A stretch of DNA of 64,000 bases, from the NCBI RefSeq assembly GCF_020171465.1, contig NZ_JAIUZR010000004.1:372001-436000 (forward strand), written 5' to 3'. Source of the stretch: Lutimonas saemankumensis. GTDB taxonomy: Bacteria > Bacteroidota > Bacteroidia > Flavobacteriales > Flavobacteriaceae. Under the pieces are notes generated by a model. It saw only the letters and a program-made list of their open reading frames with translations, did no database searches and was not told the origin of the DNA. Shown in pieces: positions 36,457 to 46,676 of the stretch; positions within the stretch are counted from its first letter, which is position 1, and each line of letters opens with the position of its first letter. Made by a program: the position numbers and the translations under genes.

Positions 36457-36608
36457 TTCGATTGTTGTCGAATCTATTAAGGTTCGCAAGAATAAAGTAA
36501 AATTGAAAAAACTGTTGTCGTATAAGTTTAGCATCCAAATAATTAAGATTCAAATTCTAAAGACTACTTAGTTATTGCTAAAACACACGGAACGTAAACT
36601 AAAACAAA

Positions 36609-37424
36609 ATGGCAAACATAGAAATAAAAGATTTAATTGATTCAGGTGTACACTTCGGACACCTTACAAGAAAATGGAATCCAAATATGGCTCCTTATGT
36701 ATATACAGAGCGAAAAGGGATTCATATCATTGACTTGTACAAAACTGCTGCTAAAATTGATGAAGCCGGTTCAGCTTTAAATAAAATTGCAGCTTCAGGT
36801 AGAAAAATATTATTTGTTGCTACCAAAAAACAAGCAAAAGACATCGTTGCGGATAAAGCAAAAAGTGTAAACATGCCTTACATTACTGAGCGTTGGCCAG
36901 GTGGTATGTTGACTAACTTTGTTACGATAAGAAAAGCTGTCAAGAAAATGGCTTATATCGACAGAATGAAGAAGGACGGGTCTTTCGAAGCTTTATCAAA
37001 GAGAGAAAAATTACAGATCAATCGTCAAAGGGCAAAACTAGAAAAGAACTTAGGTTCAATAGTTGACATGACGCGTTTACCTGGCGCAATTCTTATTGTG
37101 GACATCAAAAGAGAGCACATTGCTGTCGCCGAGGCACAAAAATTAAACATTCCAATTTTTGCCATGGTAGATACAAATTCAGATCCAAGACCGATTGACT
37201 ATGTAATCCCATCAAATGATGATGCATCAAAATCAATTGAAAAGGTTCTTTCTTACCTGACGGATTCTATTAGTGAAGGATTATCTGACAGGAAGAAAAG
37301 TAAAGAGCAGGAAGTAGCGTCAAAAGCTGCTTCAAAAGAAGCTGCTCCTGTAAAAGAAGCTGCTCCTGCAAAAGAAGCTGCCCCTGTAAAGGAGACAGCC
37401 GAAGCGAAAAAGGAAGAAAAATAA
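36609..37424 (+). CDS. rpsB: 30S ribosomal protein S2 with repetitive C-terminal tail
   Basis: 271 residues. The S2 core spans residues 1-~230 (GVHFGHLTRKWNP, TERWPGGMLTNF, VDTNSDP). The last ~40 residues are an Ala/Pro/Lys/Glu tail with three KEAAP units encoded by an 18-bp tandem repeat, an extension not needed for ribosome binding. It follows rpsI after a 152-bp gap and precedes tsf by 43 bp, the usual S2/EF-Ts order. Confidence 0.97.
   Translation: MANIEIKDLIDSGVHFGHLTRKWNPNMAPYVYTERKGIHIIDLYKTAAKIDEAGSALNKIAASGRKILFVATKKQAKDIVADKAKSVNMPYITERWPGGMLTNFVTIRKAVKKMAYIDRMKKDGSFEALSKREKLQINRQRAKLEKNLGSIVDMTRLPGAILIVDIKREHIAVAEAQKLNIPIFAMVDTNSDPRPIDYVIPSNDDASKSIEKVLSYLTDSISEGLSDRKKSKEQEVASKAASKEAAPVKEAAPAKEAAPVKETAEAKKEEK
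37335..37406 (+). repeat. 18-bp tandem repeat encoding KEAAP(V/A) in rpsB
   Basis: Three near-identical 18-bp units (37335, 37353, 37371) and a decayed fourth (37389, KETAEA), all in frame. Length is likely to vary between strains by slippage. Confidence 0.85.
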
Positions 37425-37467
37425 TTGTAGAACTTGTTATCTGACGATAACGTTTAAACATAAAAAA

Positions 37468-38286
37468 ATGACAAAAATAACAGCTGCTGAAGTAAATAAA
37501 TTGAGAAAAACCACCGGTGCTGGAATGATGGACTGTAAAAAAGCCCTGGTTGAAGCAGAAGGTGATTTTGATTTGGCGATTGAAATTTTACGTAAAAAAG
37601 GTCAGAAAGTTGCTGCAAAAAGAGCCGACAGAGAATCTACTGAAGGTGCTGCTGTAGCCGTTGTTAATGAAGACCACACGGAAGGTGCCGTAATTGTATT
37701 GGGTTGTGAAACTGATTTCGTTGGTAAAAATGAAAAATTTGTTAATCTGGCTAAGGAATTAGCCGAAAAAGCACTTAAAAGCAATACAAAAGAGGAATTG
37801 TTGAGTTCTGATTTTGAAGGAATCACTGTTCAGGAGAAATTGATCGAGCAAACAGGTGTAATCGGAGAAAAAATAGAGCTTTCTGCTTTTGAAAAAATCT
37901 CTGCGCCTTACGTGGGGTCATACATCCACTCAGGTAAAATTGCTACAATTGTTGGTTTATCTGCAAAGGTTGATGGAGCTGACGAGGTTGCAAAGGACGT
38001 GGCTATGCAAGCTGCAGCTATGAACCCTATAGCTTTGAATGAGGCTGGCGTTGATCAAACTGTGATCGATAAAGAAATTGAAATCGCAAAAGATCAATTG
38101 CGTCAGGAAGGCAAGCCAGAGGCAATGCTTGATAAAATTGCTCAGGGTAAGATCAAAAGATTCTTCAAAGACAACACCTTAGTGAATCAGGATTTCATCA
38201 AAGACAGTAAAATTAGCGTTGCTAAATACGTAAAGTCAATTGGTGATGTTGAAGTTGTGGACTTTAAGAGAGTGGCCTTAGGTTAA
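37468..38286 (+). CDS. tsf: Elongation factor Ts
   Basis: 272 residues, the nucleotide exchange factor of EF-Tu. The N-terminal UBA-like domain with LRKTTGAGMMDCKKAL is diagnostic, and VIVLGCETDFVGKNEKF is the core motif. It ends at a strong terminator, so rplM-rpsI-rpsB-tsf may end here, with pyrH-frr started by a separate promoter. Confidence 0.97.
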   Translation: MTKITAAEVNKLRKTTGAGMMDCKKALVEAEGDFDLAIEILRKKGQKVAAKRADRESTEGAAVAVVNEDHTEGAVIVLGCETDFVGKNEKFVNLAKELAEKALKSNTKEELLSSDFEGITVQEKLIEQTGVIGEKIELSAFEKISAPYVGSYIHSGKIATIVGLSAKVDGADEVAKDVAMQAAAMNPIALNEAGVDQTVIDKEIEIAKDQLRQEGKPEAMLDKIAQGKIKRFFKDNTLVNQDFIKDSKISVAKYVKSIGDVEVVDFKRVALG

Positions 38287-38306
38287 TCTCAAAATGAATA
38301 CATTTT

Positions 38307-38336
38307 AAAAGGCCCGGGATGATCCCGGGCCTTTTT
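38307..38336 (+). terminator. Intrinsic terminator after tsf
   Basis: Perfect 13-bp stem AAAAGGCCCGGGA / TCCCGGGCCTTTT with a 3-nt loop and T-tract. Confidence 0.95.
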
Positions 38337-38401
38337 ATTTAAGATATAGAATTCCTTTTATTTTACGCCGATTTGTTCAATTTTTCGTCGTTAATATTTA
38401 T

Positions 38402-38409
38402 TATATTTG
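38402..38409 (+). promoter_or_regulatory. Candidate -7 element of pyrH-frr (TATATTTG)
   Basis: Exact TAnnTTTG match 22 bp before the pyrH start and just after the tsf terminator; no TTG at standard distance. Confidence 0.55.
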
Positions 38410-38431
38410 CACAACTCACATCATAAAATCT

Positions 38432-39139
38432 ATGAAATACAAAAGAATTCTTCTAAAGCTGAGTGGTGAAGCCTTGATGGGTGAAAGGAACTACGGTATC
38501 GATTCTAACAGATTGGCCGATTATGCTGCCGATATAAAAAATATTGTCGACAAAGGAGTTGAAGTTGCCATAGTCATAGGAGGTGGAAATATTTTTAGAG
38601 GCCTCGCAGGAGCCAGTAATGGAATGGACCGTGTCCAGGGGGACTATATGGGAATGCTTGCAACCATCATCAATGGTCTTGCGCTGCAGAGCGCACTAGA
38701 AGAAGCTGAGTTACAAACCAGATTACTTACCTCGATAGAAATGAAACAAATAGCTGAACCATTTATCAAAAGGAGAGCTGTTAGACATCTTGAAAAAGGT
38801 CGTGTTGTCATTTTTGGAGGAGGAACGGGTAATCCATATTTTACAACAGATACCGCAGCAGTTTTAAGAGCTATTGAAATAAATGCCGACGTGATTATCA
38901 AGGGAACCCGTGTGGATGGTATTTACACTTCTGATCCCGAAAAAGATTCGAGTGCCATTAAGTTTGAAAATATTACCTTTAAAGAAGTCATGAACAAGGA
39001 TTTGAAAGTCATGGATATGACGGCTTTCACACTGAGTGAAGAAAATGACCTTCCTATAATTGTTTTTGACATGAACAAAAAGGGGAACCTGATGAAAGTT
39101 ATATCAGGTGAAAATGTAGGAACCTTAGTCAATTCTTAA
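38432..39139 (+). CDS. pyrH: UMP kinase
   Basis: 235 residues. It phosphorylates UMP to UDP, is hexameric and belongs to the amino acid kinase fold. [41 protein letters not shown] cores and [17 protein letters not shown] are all present. It is followed by frr after 12 bp, the conserved pyrH-frr pair. Confidence 0.97.
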   Translation: MKYKRILLKLSGEALMGERNYGIDSNRLADYAADIKNIVDKGVEVAIVIGGGNIFRGLAGASNGMDRVQGDYMGMLATIINGLALQSALEEAELQTRLLTSIEMKQIAEPFIKRRAVRHLEKGRVVIFGGGTGNPYFTTDTAAVLRAIEINADVIIKGTRVDGIYTSDPEKDSSAIKFENITFKEVMNKDLKVMDMTAFTLSEENDLPIIVFDMNKKGNLMKVISGENVGTLVNS

Positions 39140-39151
39140 ATCTTTAATACC

Positions 39152-39706
39152 ATGAATGAAGAAGTTCAATTTATTGTAGATTCAGCCAAAGAAAATATGG
39201 ATAATGCGATCCATCACCTTGAATCGGAATTCCTGAATATTAGAGCCGGAAAGGCAACTCCCTCGATGCTCAGCGGTGTCAAGGTTGAGTATTATGGTGC
39301 ATTGACCCCGCTGACTCAGGTGGCTAATATAAATACTCTCGATGCTCATACAATCACCGTTCAACCATGGGAAAAACAACTTATTCCGGAAATTGAAAAG
39401 GGTATTTTAACGGCCAATTTAGGGTTCAATCCGATGAATAACGGTGAAAGCGTAATCATCAACGTCCCGATCCTGACGGAAGAAAGACGAAAAGAACTTG
39501 CCAAGCATGCGAAAGCAGAAGCAGAAAATGCCAAGGTGAGCGTTAGAAACGATCGTAAAGAAGCGAATCACGAATTAAAAAAACTCGAAATCTCTGAAGA
39601 TCTGTTATCCAATGCTGAAATAGATGTTCAGGAACTCACCGATTCCTATATCAAAAAGGTCGATGCCTTGTATGTTATAAAAGAAAAAGAAATTATGACG
39701 GTCTGA
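39152..39706 (+). CDS. frr: Ribosome recycling factor
   Basis: 184 residues, the usual length. It splits post-termination ribosomes with EF-G. LNIRAGKATPSMLSGVKVEYYG, shortened to its core RAGKATPSML, PLTQVANI and the C-terminal helical hairpin (KHAKAEAENAKVSVRNDRK) are diagnostic. Confidence 0.97.
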   Translation: MNEEVQFIVDSAKENMDNAIHHLESEFLNIRAGKATPSMLSGVKVEYYGALTPLTQVANINTLDAHTITVQPWEKQLIPEIEKGILTANLGFNPMNNGESVIINVPILTEERRKELAKHAKAEAENAKVSVRNDRKEANHELKKLEISEDLLSNAEIDVQELTDSYIKKVDALYVIKEKEIMTV

Positions 39707-39803
39707 TCCTAAGATAATTTAACTTATTGATCAACCATTTTGTCAAAAATTTTCATAGTAATGTTGAGGATCATTGACGCTTGAAGGGAAAATTAAATTA
39801 AGT

Positions 39804-42173
39804 ATGAATTTTTGGCAAGTAGTTTCAAGGTTTATTTTAAAACAGCGAATTTTTATTCTCATTGTTTTGGCGGCGGCAACAGTGTTCCTGGGTTCAAAAA
39901 TTCAAAACATTAAATTTTCTCATTCCGAAGCCAATCTTCTTCCAAAGGACCATATTGAAAATGTCAAATACGATAATTTTCTGGATATTTTTGGAGAAGA
40001 GGGGAACATGATCATTCTTGCGGTCCAGGACAGCAGCATCTTCAAAGTTGATAATTTTAACAGGTGGAATGACTTCTCCCATATGCTGGACTCATTCCCG
40101 GAAGTTGATTTTTCGATTTCTGTTGGAGATATCAAAAAACTGAAAAAGGATAAAAAGAATCAAAAGTTCTTTGTAGAGCCTCTTTATGAAAACATTCCCT
40201 CCTCAGATGAAGAAGTTGCGATAATAAAGAACGAGCTGTTTGAAAGTTTACCTTTTTTTGACAACATTCTTTATAACAAAGAAACAGGTACGGTTCAAAC
40301 AGCCATATATCTTGACAAAACCATTGTCAATACAAAGAAAAGAGAACGATTTGTTTTTGATGTTCTAAATCCTTCCGTAGAAGCTTTTGAAAAAGAAACC
40401 GGACTGGATGTCAGGGTCTCGGGTATGCCCTATATCAGAACCATGAATGCCCAGAACATCATTGATGAAATTGGCATCTTTGTTGGACTTGCCTTGTTTA
40501 TTACCTCATTGATTTTCTGGTTGTTCTTCAGGTCCTATCGCGCCACCTTTATCACCATGACCGTTGTAAGTATTGGTGTAGTATGGGCACTGGGCTTTAT
40601 AGGCTGGTTTCAGTACGAAATTTCTGTGCTGATGGCCCTTATTCCTCCATTGATCATCGTTATTGGGGTTCCAAATGCCATTTTTTTGATCAATAAATAC
40701 CAGCAGGAAGTTAAAAAACACGGAAATCAGGCCAAATCCCTGCAACGCGTAATTTCTAAAATTGGTAATGCAACCCTGATGACCAATATTACCACGGCCT
40801 CGGGATTTGCCACTTTTATTTTTACCAACAGCCAGCTTTTAAACGAGTTTGGTATAATTGCCTCGATTAATATACTTGCTATTTTTATTCTGTCGCTTTT
40901 AATCATTCCAATTATCTACAGCTTTATGCACAAGCCAAAGGATAAACATTTGGAGCACCTGGAAAGGAAATGGATCGATGCCATTGTAAACTGGATGGAA
41001 AATACGGTTCGGCATCACAGAATAGCGATTTATATATCAACCGTTGGTATCATTGTTACAAGTATTATTGGGGTATATATGATAAGGGTTTCGGGAAGCT
41101 TGATCGAAGATATGCCCAAAGGGAAACAATTCTATAAAGACATTCTCTTCTTTGAAAAGGAGTTTGGCGGAATCATGCCCCTGGAGATACTCATTGACAC
41201 CAAAAAGAAAAAAGGCGTGATGAACCTCGCCACGATGAAAAGAATGAATAAGCTGGATGAGGAGATCAATGAGATCCCTGAATTATCCAAATCGATCTCG
41301 ATCCTGAATATGGTTAAGTATTCAAAACAGGCGTTTTACAACGGTAACCCTAAATATTACCAGCTCCCTACGGAACAAGAGAAAAATTTCATCCTGGCCT
41401 ATACTAAAAATTCAGAAGCTACTTCAGAGCAATTAAACAATTTTGTCGATTCCACCGGGCAGTTTGCCAGAATGACAACCTTTATGAAGGATATTGGAAC
41501 CGATAAAATGGAAAACATTGAGCAGAGAATTAAAGAAAAAGTGAATCAGGTATTCCCAAAAGAACGTTACAATGTATCTCTTACAGGTAAAGCTCTTGTG
41601 TTTTTAAAAGGCACGAATTATCTGGTTAAAAATCTGGTGATCTCACTTTCTTTGGCCATCTTTTTGATTTCGCTGTTTATGGCCTGGATGTTTCGATCTT
41701 ACAAAATGATCATAATCTCACTGATTCCCAATATTCTCCCTTTGCTTATTACGGCAGGATTAATGGGATATCTGGGTGTTCCGATTAAACCATCTACCGT
41801 TTTGGTCTTTAGTATAGCCTTTGGAATCTCGGTTGATGATACCATTCACTTTCTGGCCAAATACAGGCAGGAACTTATTGCTCATAAATGGAACGTCCGT
41901 AAATCAGTTTATGCTGCCCTTCGTGAAACAGGAGTGAGTATGTTCTACACTTCGGTGGTGCTGTTCTTTGGATTCTTGGTCTTTACCGTGTCTAGTTTTG
42001 GCGGTACAATTGCGCTTGGGGGACTTGTGTCTGTTACACTTCTTTTTGCGATGGTATCTAATTTGTTACTTTTACCTTCATTGCTCTTATCTTTGGAATC
42101 GAAGATCGCTAATAAGAAAACGTTTAAGAAGCCAGCAATTACAATCATCCCCAAAGAGGATGAAGAAACCTAA
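39804..42173 (+). CDS. RND/MMPL-type membrane exporter
   Basis: 789 residues in two homologous halves, each an extracytoplasmic loop followed by five helices, i.e. 12 in total; one helix at ~10-30 and one at ~400-425 begin the halves. The second half has [20 protein letters not shown], the conserved helix-4 GxxxD/D-D proton-relay motif of RND permeases. It resembles the YdfJ/MmpL (Patched-like) branch, which typically exports lipids or hydrophobic molecules, and no membrane-fusion or TolC partner adjoins it. The ATG at 39804 is preferred over a TTG at 39774. rfbA follows after 14 bp. Confidence 0.9.
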   Translation: MNFWQVVSRFILKQRIFILIVLAAATVFLGSKIQNIKFSHSEANLLPKDHIENVKYDNFLDIFGEEGNMIILAVQDSSIFKVDNFNRWNDFSHMLDSFPEVDFSISVGDIKKLKKDKKNQKFFVEPLYENIPSSDEEVAIIKNELFESLPFFDNILYNKETGTVQTAIYLDKTIVNTKKRERFVFDVLNPSVEAFEKETGLDVRVSGMPYIRTMNAQNIIDEIGIFVGLALFITSLIFWLFFRSYRATFITMTVVSIGVVWALGFIGWFQYEISVLMALIPPLIIVIGVPNAIFLINKYQQEVKKHGNQAKSLQRVISKIGNATLMTNITTASGFATFIFTNSQLLNEFGIIASINILAIFILSLLIIPIIYSFMHKPKDKHLEHLERKWIDAIVNWMENTVRHHRIAIYISTVGIIVTSIIGVYMIRVSGSLIEDMPKGKQFYKDILFFEKEFGGIMPLEILIDTKKKKGVMNLATMKRMNKLDEEINEIPELSKSISILNMVKYSKQAFYNGNPKYYQLPTEQEKNFILAYTKNSEATSEQLNNFVDSTGQFARMTTFMKDIGTDKMENIEQRIKEKVNQVFPKERYNVSLTGKALVFLKGTNYLVKNLVISLSLAIFLISLFMAWMFRSYKMIIISLIPNILPLLITAGLMGYLGVPIKPSTVLVFSIAFGISVDDTIHFLAKYRQELIAHKWNVRKSVYAALRETGVSMFYTSVVLFFGFLVFTVSSFGGTIALGGLVSVTLLFAMVSNLLLLPSLLLSLESKIANKKTFKKPAITIIPKEDEET

Positions 42174-42187
42174 ACATTGGAATTACT

Positions 42188-43048
42188 ATGAAAGGAATTA
42201 TTCTCGCCGGTGGAAGCGGCACCCGTTTACATCCCCTGACCCTGGCTGTCAGCAAGCAGCTTATGCCTATTTACGACAAACCAATGATCTATTACCCGCT
42301 TTCTGTTTTATTACTTGCAGGAATAAAGGAAGTGCTGATTATTTCAACACCGCATGATTTACCTTTATTTAAAAGGCTTTTAGGTGATGGAAAGAATCTC
42401 GGATGCCGTTTTGAATATGCCGTACAGGAAATTCCCAATGGTTTGGCTCAGGCTTTTGTTATAGGCGAATCATTTATAGGCAATGACGATGTAGCCCTTA
42501 TTCTTGGAGATAATATCTTTTATGGGTCAGATCTGGAGCGCAGGCTGACCGAGGCGGTAGAATCTGAAGGCGGGGTTGTTTTTGCCTACCATGTAAATGA
42601 TCCTGAAAGATACGGGGTCGTTGAATTTGATGAGAATAGAAAAGTGGTTTCCATTGAAGAGAAACCTAAGAACCCTAAATCAAACTATGCTGTTCCGGGT
42701 ATCTATTTTTATGATAATTCTGTAGTCCACAAGGCTAAAAATATAAAACCTTCAGCGCGTGGGGAATATGAAATCACGGATATCAACAAAGCTTATCTGG
42801 AAGAAGGTAAATTAAGAGTGGTTACCCTTGGAAGAGGAACGGCATGGTTGGATACGGGAACTTTTTCCTCACTTATCCAGGCACAACAATTTGTACAGGT
42901 GATCGAAGAACGACAAGGGCTTAAAATCGGCTGCATCGAGGAGATCGCATACAGAAAAGGTTTTATCGACGCTTCTCAGCTAAAAGAAGTGGCTAAACCG
43001 CTTTTAAAAAGTGGATATGGCGAGTATCTGATGGAAATTTTAAAATAA
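42188..43048 (+). CDS. rfbA: Glucose-1-phosphate thymidylyltransferase
   Basis: 286 residues (RmlA). It makes dTDP-glucose from glucose 1-phosphate and dTTP, the first step to dTDP-rhamnose. [17 protein letters not shown], the metal site in [18 protein letters not shown]-like segment [16 protein letters not shown] and RGTAWLDTG are all typical. rfbB/C/D are not nearby, so the remaining rhamnose or deoxysugar steps are encoded elsewhere. Confidence 0.95.
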   Translation: MKGIILAGGSGTRLHPLTLAVSKQLMPIYDKPMIYYPLSVLLLAGIKEVLIISTPHDLPLFKRLLGDGKNLGCRFEYAVQEIPNGLAQAFVIGESFIGNDDVALILGDNIFYGSDLERRLTEAVESEGGVVFAYHVNDPERYGVVEFDENRKVVSIEEKPKNPKSNYAVPGIYFYDNSVVHKAKNIKPSARGEYEITDINKAYLEEGKLRVVTLGRGTAWLDTGTFSSLIQAQQFVQVIEERQGLKIGCIEEIAYRKGFIDASQLKEVAKPLLKSGYGEYLMEILK

Positions 43049-43077
43049 ATATACTTTCCCAATTTTATCGCTTTGTG

Positions 43078-43085
43078 TATCTTTG
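43078..43085 (+). promoter_or_regulatory. Candidate -7 element of asnS (TATCTTTG)
   Basis: Exact TAnnTTTG match, 18 bp before the asnS start codon, giving a short leader; no clear -33. Confidence 0.5.
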
Positions 43086-43103
43086 CCTCCTAAAATTTTG
43101 AGG

Positions 43104-44537
43104 ATGCAAAACTTAAGTGTAGCAGAGCTTTTAGAGGCAAAACATATATTACAGGAGGTTCAGGTCAAAGGTTGGGTAAAAACGTTCAGAAGTAATCGTT
43201 TTATCTCGGTTAATGACGGTTCAACCCTTAAAAATATACAGTGTGTCATCGATTTTGAAAAATTCCCGGAGGAAGATTTAAAACAGATCTCAACCGGTGC
43301 CGCCCTTGACATCAGGGGAGTTTTGGTAGAAAGCCAGGGCAAGGGCCAGACAGTTGAAATTCAGGTTTCGGAAATAGCAATACTTGGAGGTTCAAACCCG
43401 GAAGAATACCCGATTCAACCGAAAAAGCACAGTATGGAGTTCCTTCGCGAAAATGCTCACCTGAGAATTCGTACAAATACGTTCAGCGCCGTGATGAGAA
43501 TCAGATCCGTTTTGTCATTTGCCATCCATCAGTATTTTATCAATAACGGGTTTTACTATTTTCACGCTCCTATTATTACCGGATCGGATGCAGAAGGTGC
43601 GGGAGAAATGTTCAATGTTTCAACTCTCGATAAGAAGAATCCTCCTTTGAATGAAAAAGGAGAAATTGATTTTAAGGAAGATTTTTTTGGAAAAGAGACC
43701 AATCTGACGGTATCGGGTCAGCTCGAGGCTGAATCCTATGCCATGGCACTTGGGAAAGTCTATACATTTGGGCCCACTTTCAGAGCTGAAAACTCAAATA
43801 CATCACGTCACCTGGCCGAGTTCTGGATGGTTGAACCTGAAGTTGCCTTCAATGATCTTGATGCTAATATGGATCTAAGTGAAGACTTTATCAAATATAT
43901 TCTTGGCTATATTCTTGAACATTGTCAGGATGACCTTGAGTTTTTGGAAAAAAGGTTGCTGGATGAGGAAAAGACAAAACCAGCGGCTCAGCGAAGTGAG
44001 ATGGCGCTTCGAGAAAAATTAAGGTTTGTCATTGATAACAACTTTAAAAGGGTAAGTTACACAGAGGCCATTGAAATTTTAAAGAACTCGAAACCCAATA
44101 AAAAGAAAAAATTCAAATTCCCTATACATGAATGGGGTGCGGACCTGCAAAGTGAGCATGAAAGATACCTGGTTGAAAAACATTTTAAATCGCCGGTCAT
44201 CCTTTTTGACTATCCCGCAAATATTAAAGCCTTCTATATGCGTTTAAATGACGATGGAAAAACCGTTAGGGCCATGGATGTACTTTTCCCGGGTATAGGA
44301 GAAATCGTGGGCGGAAGCCAGCGTGAGGAAAGACTGGACGTTTTAAAGGAGAAAATCAAGGCTCTTGGCATTGATGAAAAGGAATTATGGTGGTATCTCG
44401 ACCTCAGAAAGTTTGGTACGGCTGTTCATTCCGGTTTTGGTCTTGGTTTTGAAAGAATGGTACAGTTTGCGACGGGTATGGGTAACATCCGTGATGTGAT
44501 TCCTTTCCCAAGAACACCTCAAAGCGCTGAGTTTTAG
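43104..44537 (+). CDS. asnS: Asparaginyl-tRNA synthetase
   Basis: 477 residues, class IIb. The N-terminal OB fold (VQVKGWVKTFRSNRFI) binds the anticodon; motif 2 is TFRAENSNTSRHLAEFW and motif 3 GFGLGFERMVQFATG. The FRAE-NSNT loop marks AsnRS rather than AspRS, so Asn-tRNA is made directly. The ATG at 43104 follows a probable -7 element at 43078, which rules out the upstream TTG. Confidence 0.97.
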   Translation: MQNLSVAELLEAKHILQEVQVKGWVKTFRSNRFISVNDGSTLKNIQCVIDFEKFPEEDLKQISTGAALDIRGVLVESQGKGQTVEIQVSEIAILGGSNPEEYPIQPKKHSMEFLRENAHLRIRTNTFSAVMRIRSVLSFAIHQYFINNGFYYFHAPIITGSDAEGAGEMFNVSTLDKKNPPLNEKGEIDFKEDFFGKETNLTVSGQLEAESYAMALGKVYTFGPTFRAENSNTSRHLAEFWMVEPEVAFNDLDANMDLSEDFIKYILGYILEHCQDDLEFLEKRLLDEEKTKPAAQRSEMALREKLRFVIDNNFKRVSYTEAIEILKNSKPNKKKKFKFPIHEWGADLQSEHERYLVEKHFKSPVILFDYPANIKAFYMRLNDDGKTVRAMDVLFPGIGEIVGGSQREERLDVLKEKIKALGIDEKELWWYLDLRKFGTAVHSGFGLGFERMVQFATGMGNIRDVIPFPRTPQSAEF

Positions 44538-44612
44538 AAGGTATTGACAAGATGGCCTGATGTCTTTCGCCTCATACTTTTTTCGTAACTTTAGCTGACA
44601 GTTAATACTTGT

Positions 44613-46064
44613 ATGTTAAAACAGAATTTACAGCAAAAATTACAGCAAAAGTTATCTCCTCAACAAATTCAGTTGATGAAGTTGATTCAATTGCCTACAC
44701 AGGCTTTTGAACAGAAACTGTCCCAGGAAATTGAGGAGAATCCCGCGCTGGAAAGCGGTAAAGAAAGTGTTGATGAATTCCAGGACAACGGGAATGAATA
44801 TGACGATACGGGAACTGAATCCATAGAAACTGATATCAATATTGATGACTATCTCAGCGATGATGAGATCCCAAGTTATAAGTTACAGTCAAATAATTAC
44901 AGCAGTGACGATGAAGATAACCGGGTACCTTATTCCGGTGGCATAACTTTCAACCAGCATCTTAGTAATCAGTTACACACTTTTAGCCTCGATCCCCAGG
45001 AAGAACTTATTGCCGAATTTATGGTAGGCTGTATTGATGATAACGGATATATCCGGAGGACCATTGATGATATCATTGACGATCTGGCATTTTCCGAAAA
45101 TATCTATACAACCCATGAGGAGGTTGAAAAGATCCTGGAAGTGATCCAGCAACTTGATCCAGCGGGAGTTGGCGCCCGTTCATTAAAAGAATGTCTTTCG
45201 CTTCAATTGAAACGAAAAGAAGAGACTAAGGATAGAAAACTGGCCCAGGACATCCTGGATAGTTCTTTTGATCAGTTTGTAAAGAAGCATTATGCCAAGA
45301 TGGCACAGAAGTTCAATATAACCATGGAAGAACTAAAAGGGGCCATTAAAGAAATTGAACGATTAAACCCAAAACCCGGTGGCGCTTATTCTGGGAATCA
45401 GACCATTATAGAACATATCGTTCCGGATTTTACAATTCGAATCAATGAAGGAAACCTTGAATTAAGCCTTAATGCCAGAAACGCTCCTGATCTTCATATT
45501 TCGAGAGAATATGATAACATGTTGAAGGGATATTCAGAATCAAAGGAAAAATCAAAGTCTCAGAAAGATGCTATCATGTTCATAAAGCAAAAACTGGACG
45601 CCGCAAAATGGTTTATTGACGCCATTAAACAACGTCAGCAAACCCTTATGATCACTATGACCGCGATCATGAACTATCAAAAAGAATTCTTATTGACTGG
45701 TGATGAACGAAAATTGAGGCCCATGGTCCTGAAGGATATCGCGGACCAGATCAATATGGACGTTTCCACGGTATCAAGGGTTGCCAACAGCAAATATGTG
45801 GATACTCCTTATGGGACTAAGCTTGTTAAGGAATTCTTTTCTGAATCTATGAAAAATGAACAGGGTGAAGATATTTCTACAAGAGAGATAAAGAAAATTT
45901 TACAAACGGAAATCGATAACGAGGATAAAAAGAAACCACTTACCGACGAAAAGTTATCTAAATTATTAAAAGAAAGTGGCTATCTTATCGCCCGAAGAAC
46001 CGTGGCCAAATATCGTGAACAACTCGATATTCCGGTCGCAAGGTTGAGAAAAAAGATTCTTTGA
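44613..46064 (+). CDS. rpoN: RNA polymerase sigma-54 factor
   Basis: 483 residues. Region I is Gln/Leu-rich (LQQKLQQKLSPQQIQLMKLI), the acidic linker is ~60-110, then the core-binding region and the -12/-24 DNA-binding region (DVSTVSRVANSKYVDTPYG). The C-terminal RpoN box is ARRTVAKYREQL. It directs transcription from -24/-12 promoters with AAA+ activators; none is encoded in this window. A near-consensus -7 (TAACTTTA at 44586) precedes it. Confidence 0.96.
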   Translation: MLKQNLQQKLQQKLSPQQIQLMKLIQLPTQAFEQKLSQEIEENPALESGKESVDEFQDNGNEYDDTGTESIETDINIDDYLSDDEIPSYKLQSNNYSSDDEDNRVPYSGGITFNQHLSNQLHTFSLDPQEELIAEFMVGCIDDNGYIRRTIDDIIDDLAFSENIYTTHEEVEKILEVIQQLDPAGVGARSLKECLSLQLKRKEETKDRKLAQDILDSSFDQFVKKHYAKMAQKFNITMEELKGAIKEIERLNPKPGGAYSGNQTIIEHIVPDFTIRINEGNLELSLNARNAPDLHISREYDNMLKGYSESKEKSKSQKDAIMFIKQKLDAAKWFIDAIKQRQQTLMITMTAIMNYQKEFLLTGDERKLRPMVLKDIADQINMDVSTVSRVANSKYVDTPYGTKLVKEFFSESMKNEQGEDISTREIKKILQTEIDNEDKKKPLTDEKLSKLLKESGYLIARRTVAKYREQLDIPVARLRKKIL

Positions 46065-46067
46065 TCT

Positions 46068-46676
46068 ATGTTTATTTACAAACTTGTTTCCTACTTGTTA
46101 CATCCGCTGTTGTTTTCGTTTTTCGGCAGTTTTCTGTATCTATACCTTACACCAAAGCATATTATTAAACAACAAGAGTATATCATTTTACTGATTGTAT
46201 TTGTAAGTACTTACATTGTTCCTATCCTGTTGCTTGCCTTGCTGAAAAGAGTAAATATGATTCAGGATTATCATCTTAGAACGATAGATGAAAGAAAATT
46301 TCCTATACTTTTCTTCATCATGCTTTCCTTTCTCCTGGGAAGGGCCATGCTGGGAATTCAAATTGCCGATTTACTTGCCTTCTCTTTTTTTGGAGTGGCA
46401 TTTGCTTTGAGTTTTACCTATCTCTTTTTCAATATAAACATAAAAACCAGTCTGCATATGCTGGGAATTGGAGGAATTATTGGGTTTGTGATGGTGATGA
46501 GTTATGAATACCGCCTTAATTTTACCTCACTGCTTTCAGGTTTGTTCTTGCTTGCAGGACTTATAGGTGTGTCAAGATTAGGTTTAAACGCACACAGACC
46601 CAAAGAAATTTATCTCGGATTCTTGCTGGGTATGGTCTCGCAGTTCCTAAGCTTCCAGGTCTATCAGAATATATAA
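46068..46676 (+). CDS. Polytopic membrane protein, unknown
   Basis: 202 residues with about six membrane helices and little soluble sequence. The arrangement (HxxxR-type residue at the end of helix 3, IDERKFPI loop) is reminiscent of PAP2-type phosphatases, but the full catalytic triad is not recognisable and I make no assignment. It starts 3 bp after rpoN, so it is translated with it. Its end overlaps that of the convergent barrel gene by 13 bp. Confidence 0.7.
   Translation: MFIYKLVSYLLHPLLFSFFGSFLYLYLTPKHIIKQQEYIILLIVFVSTYIVPILLLALLKRVNMIQDYHLRTIDERKFPILFFIMLSFLLGRAMLGIQIADLLAFSFFGVAFALSFTYLFFNINIKTSLHMLGIGGIIGFVMVMSYEYRLNFTSLLSGLFLLAGLIGVSRLGLNAHRPKEIYLGFLLGMVSQFLSFQVYQNI

Noticed and set aside
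41968-42357. 129-residue plus-strand frame spanning the RND exporter end and rfbA start
   Set aside because: Frame-shifted shadow of two well-supported genes; Trp/Leu/Cys-rich with no domain.
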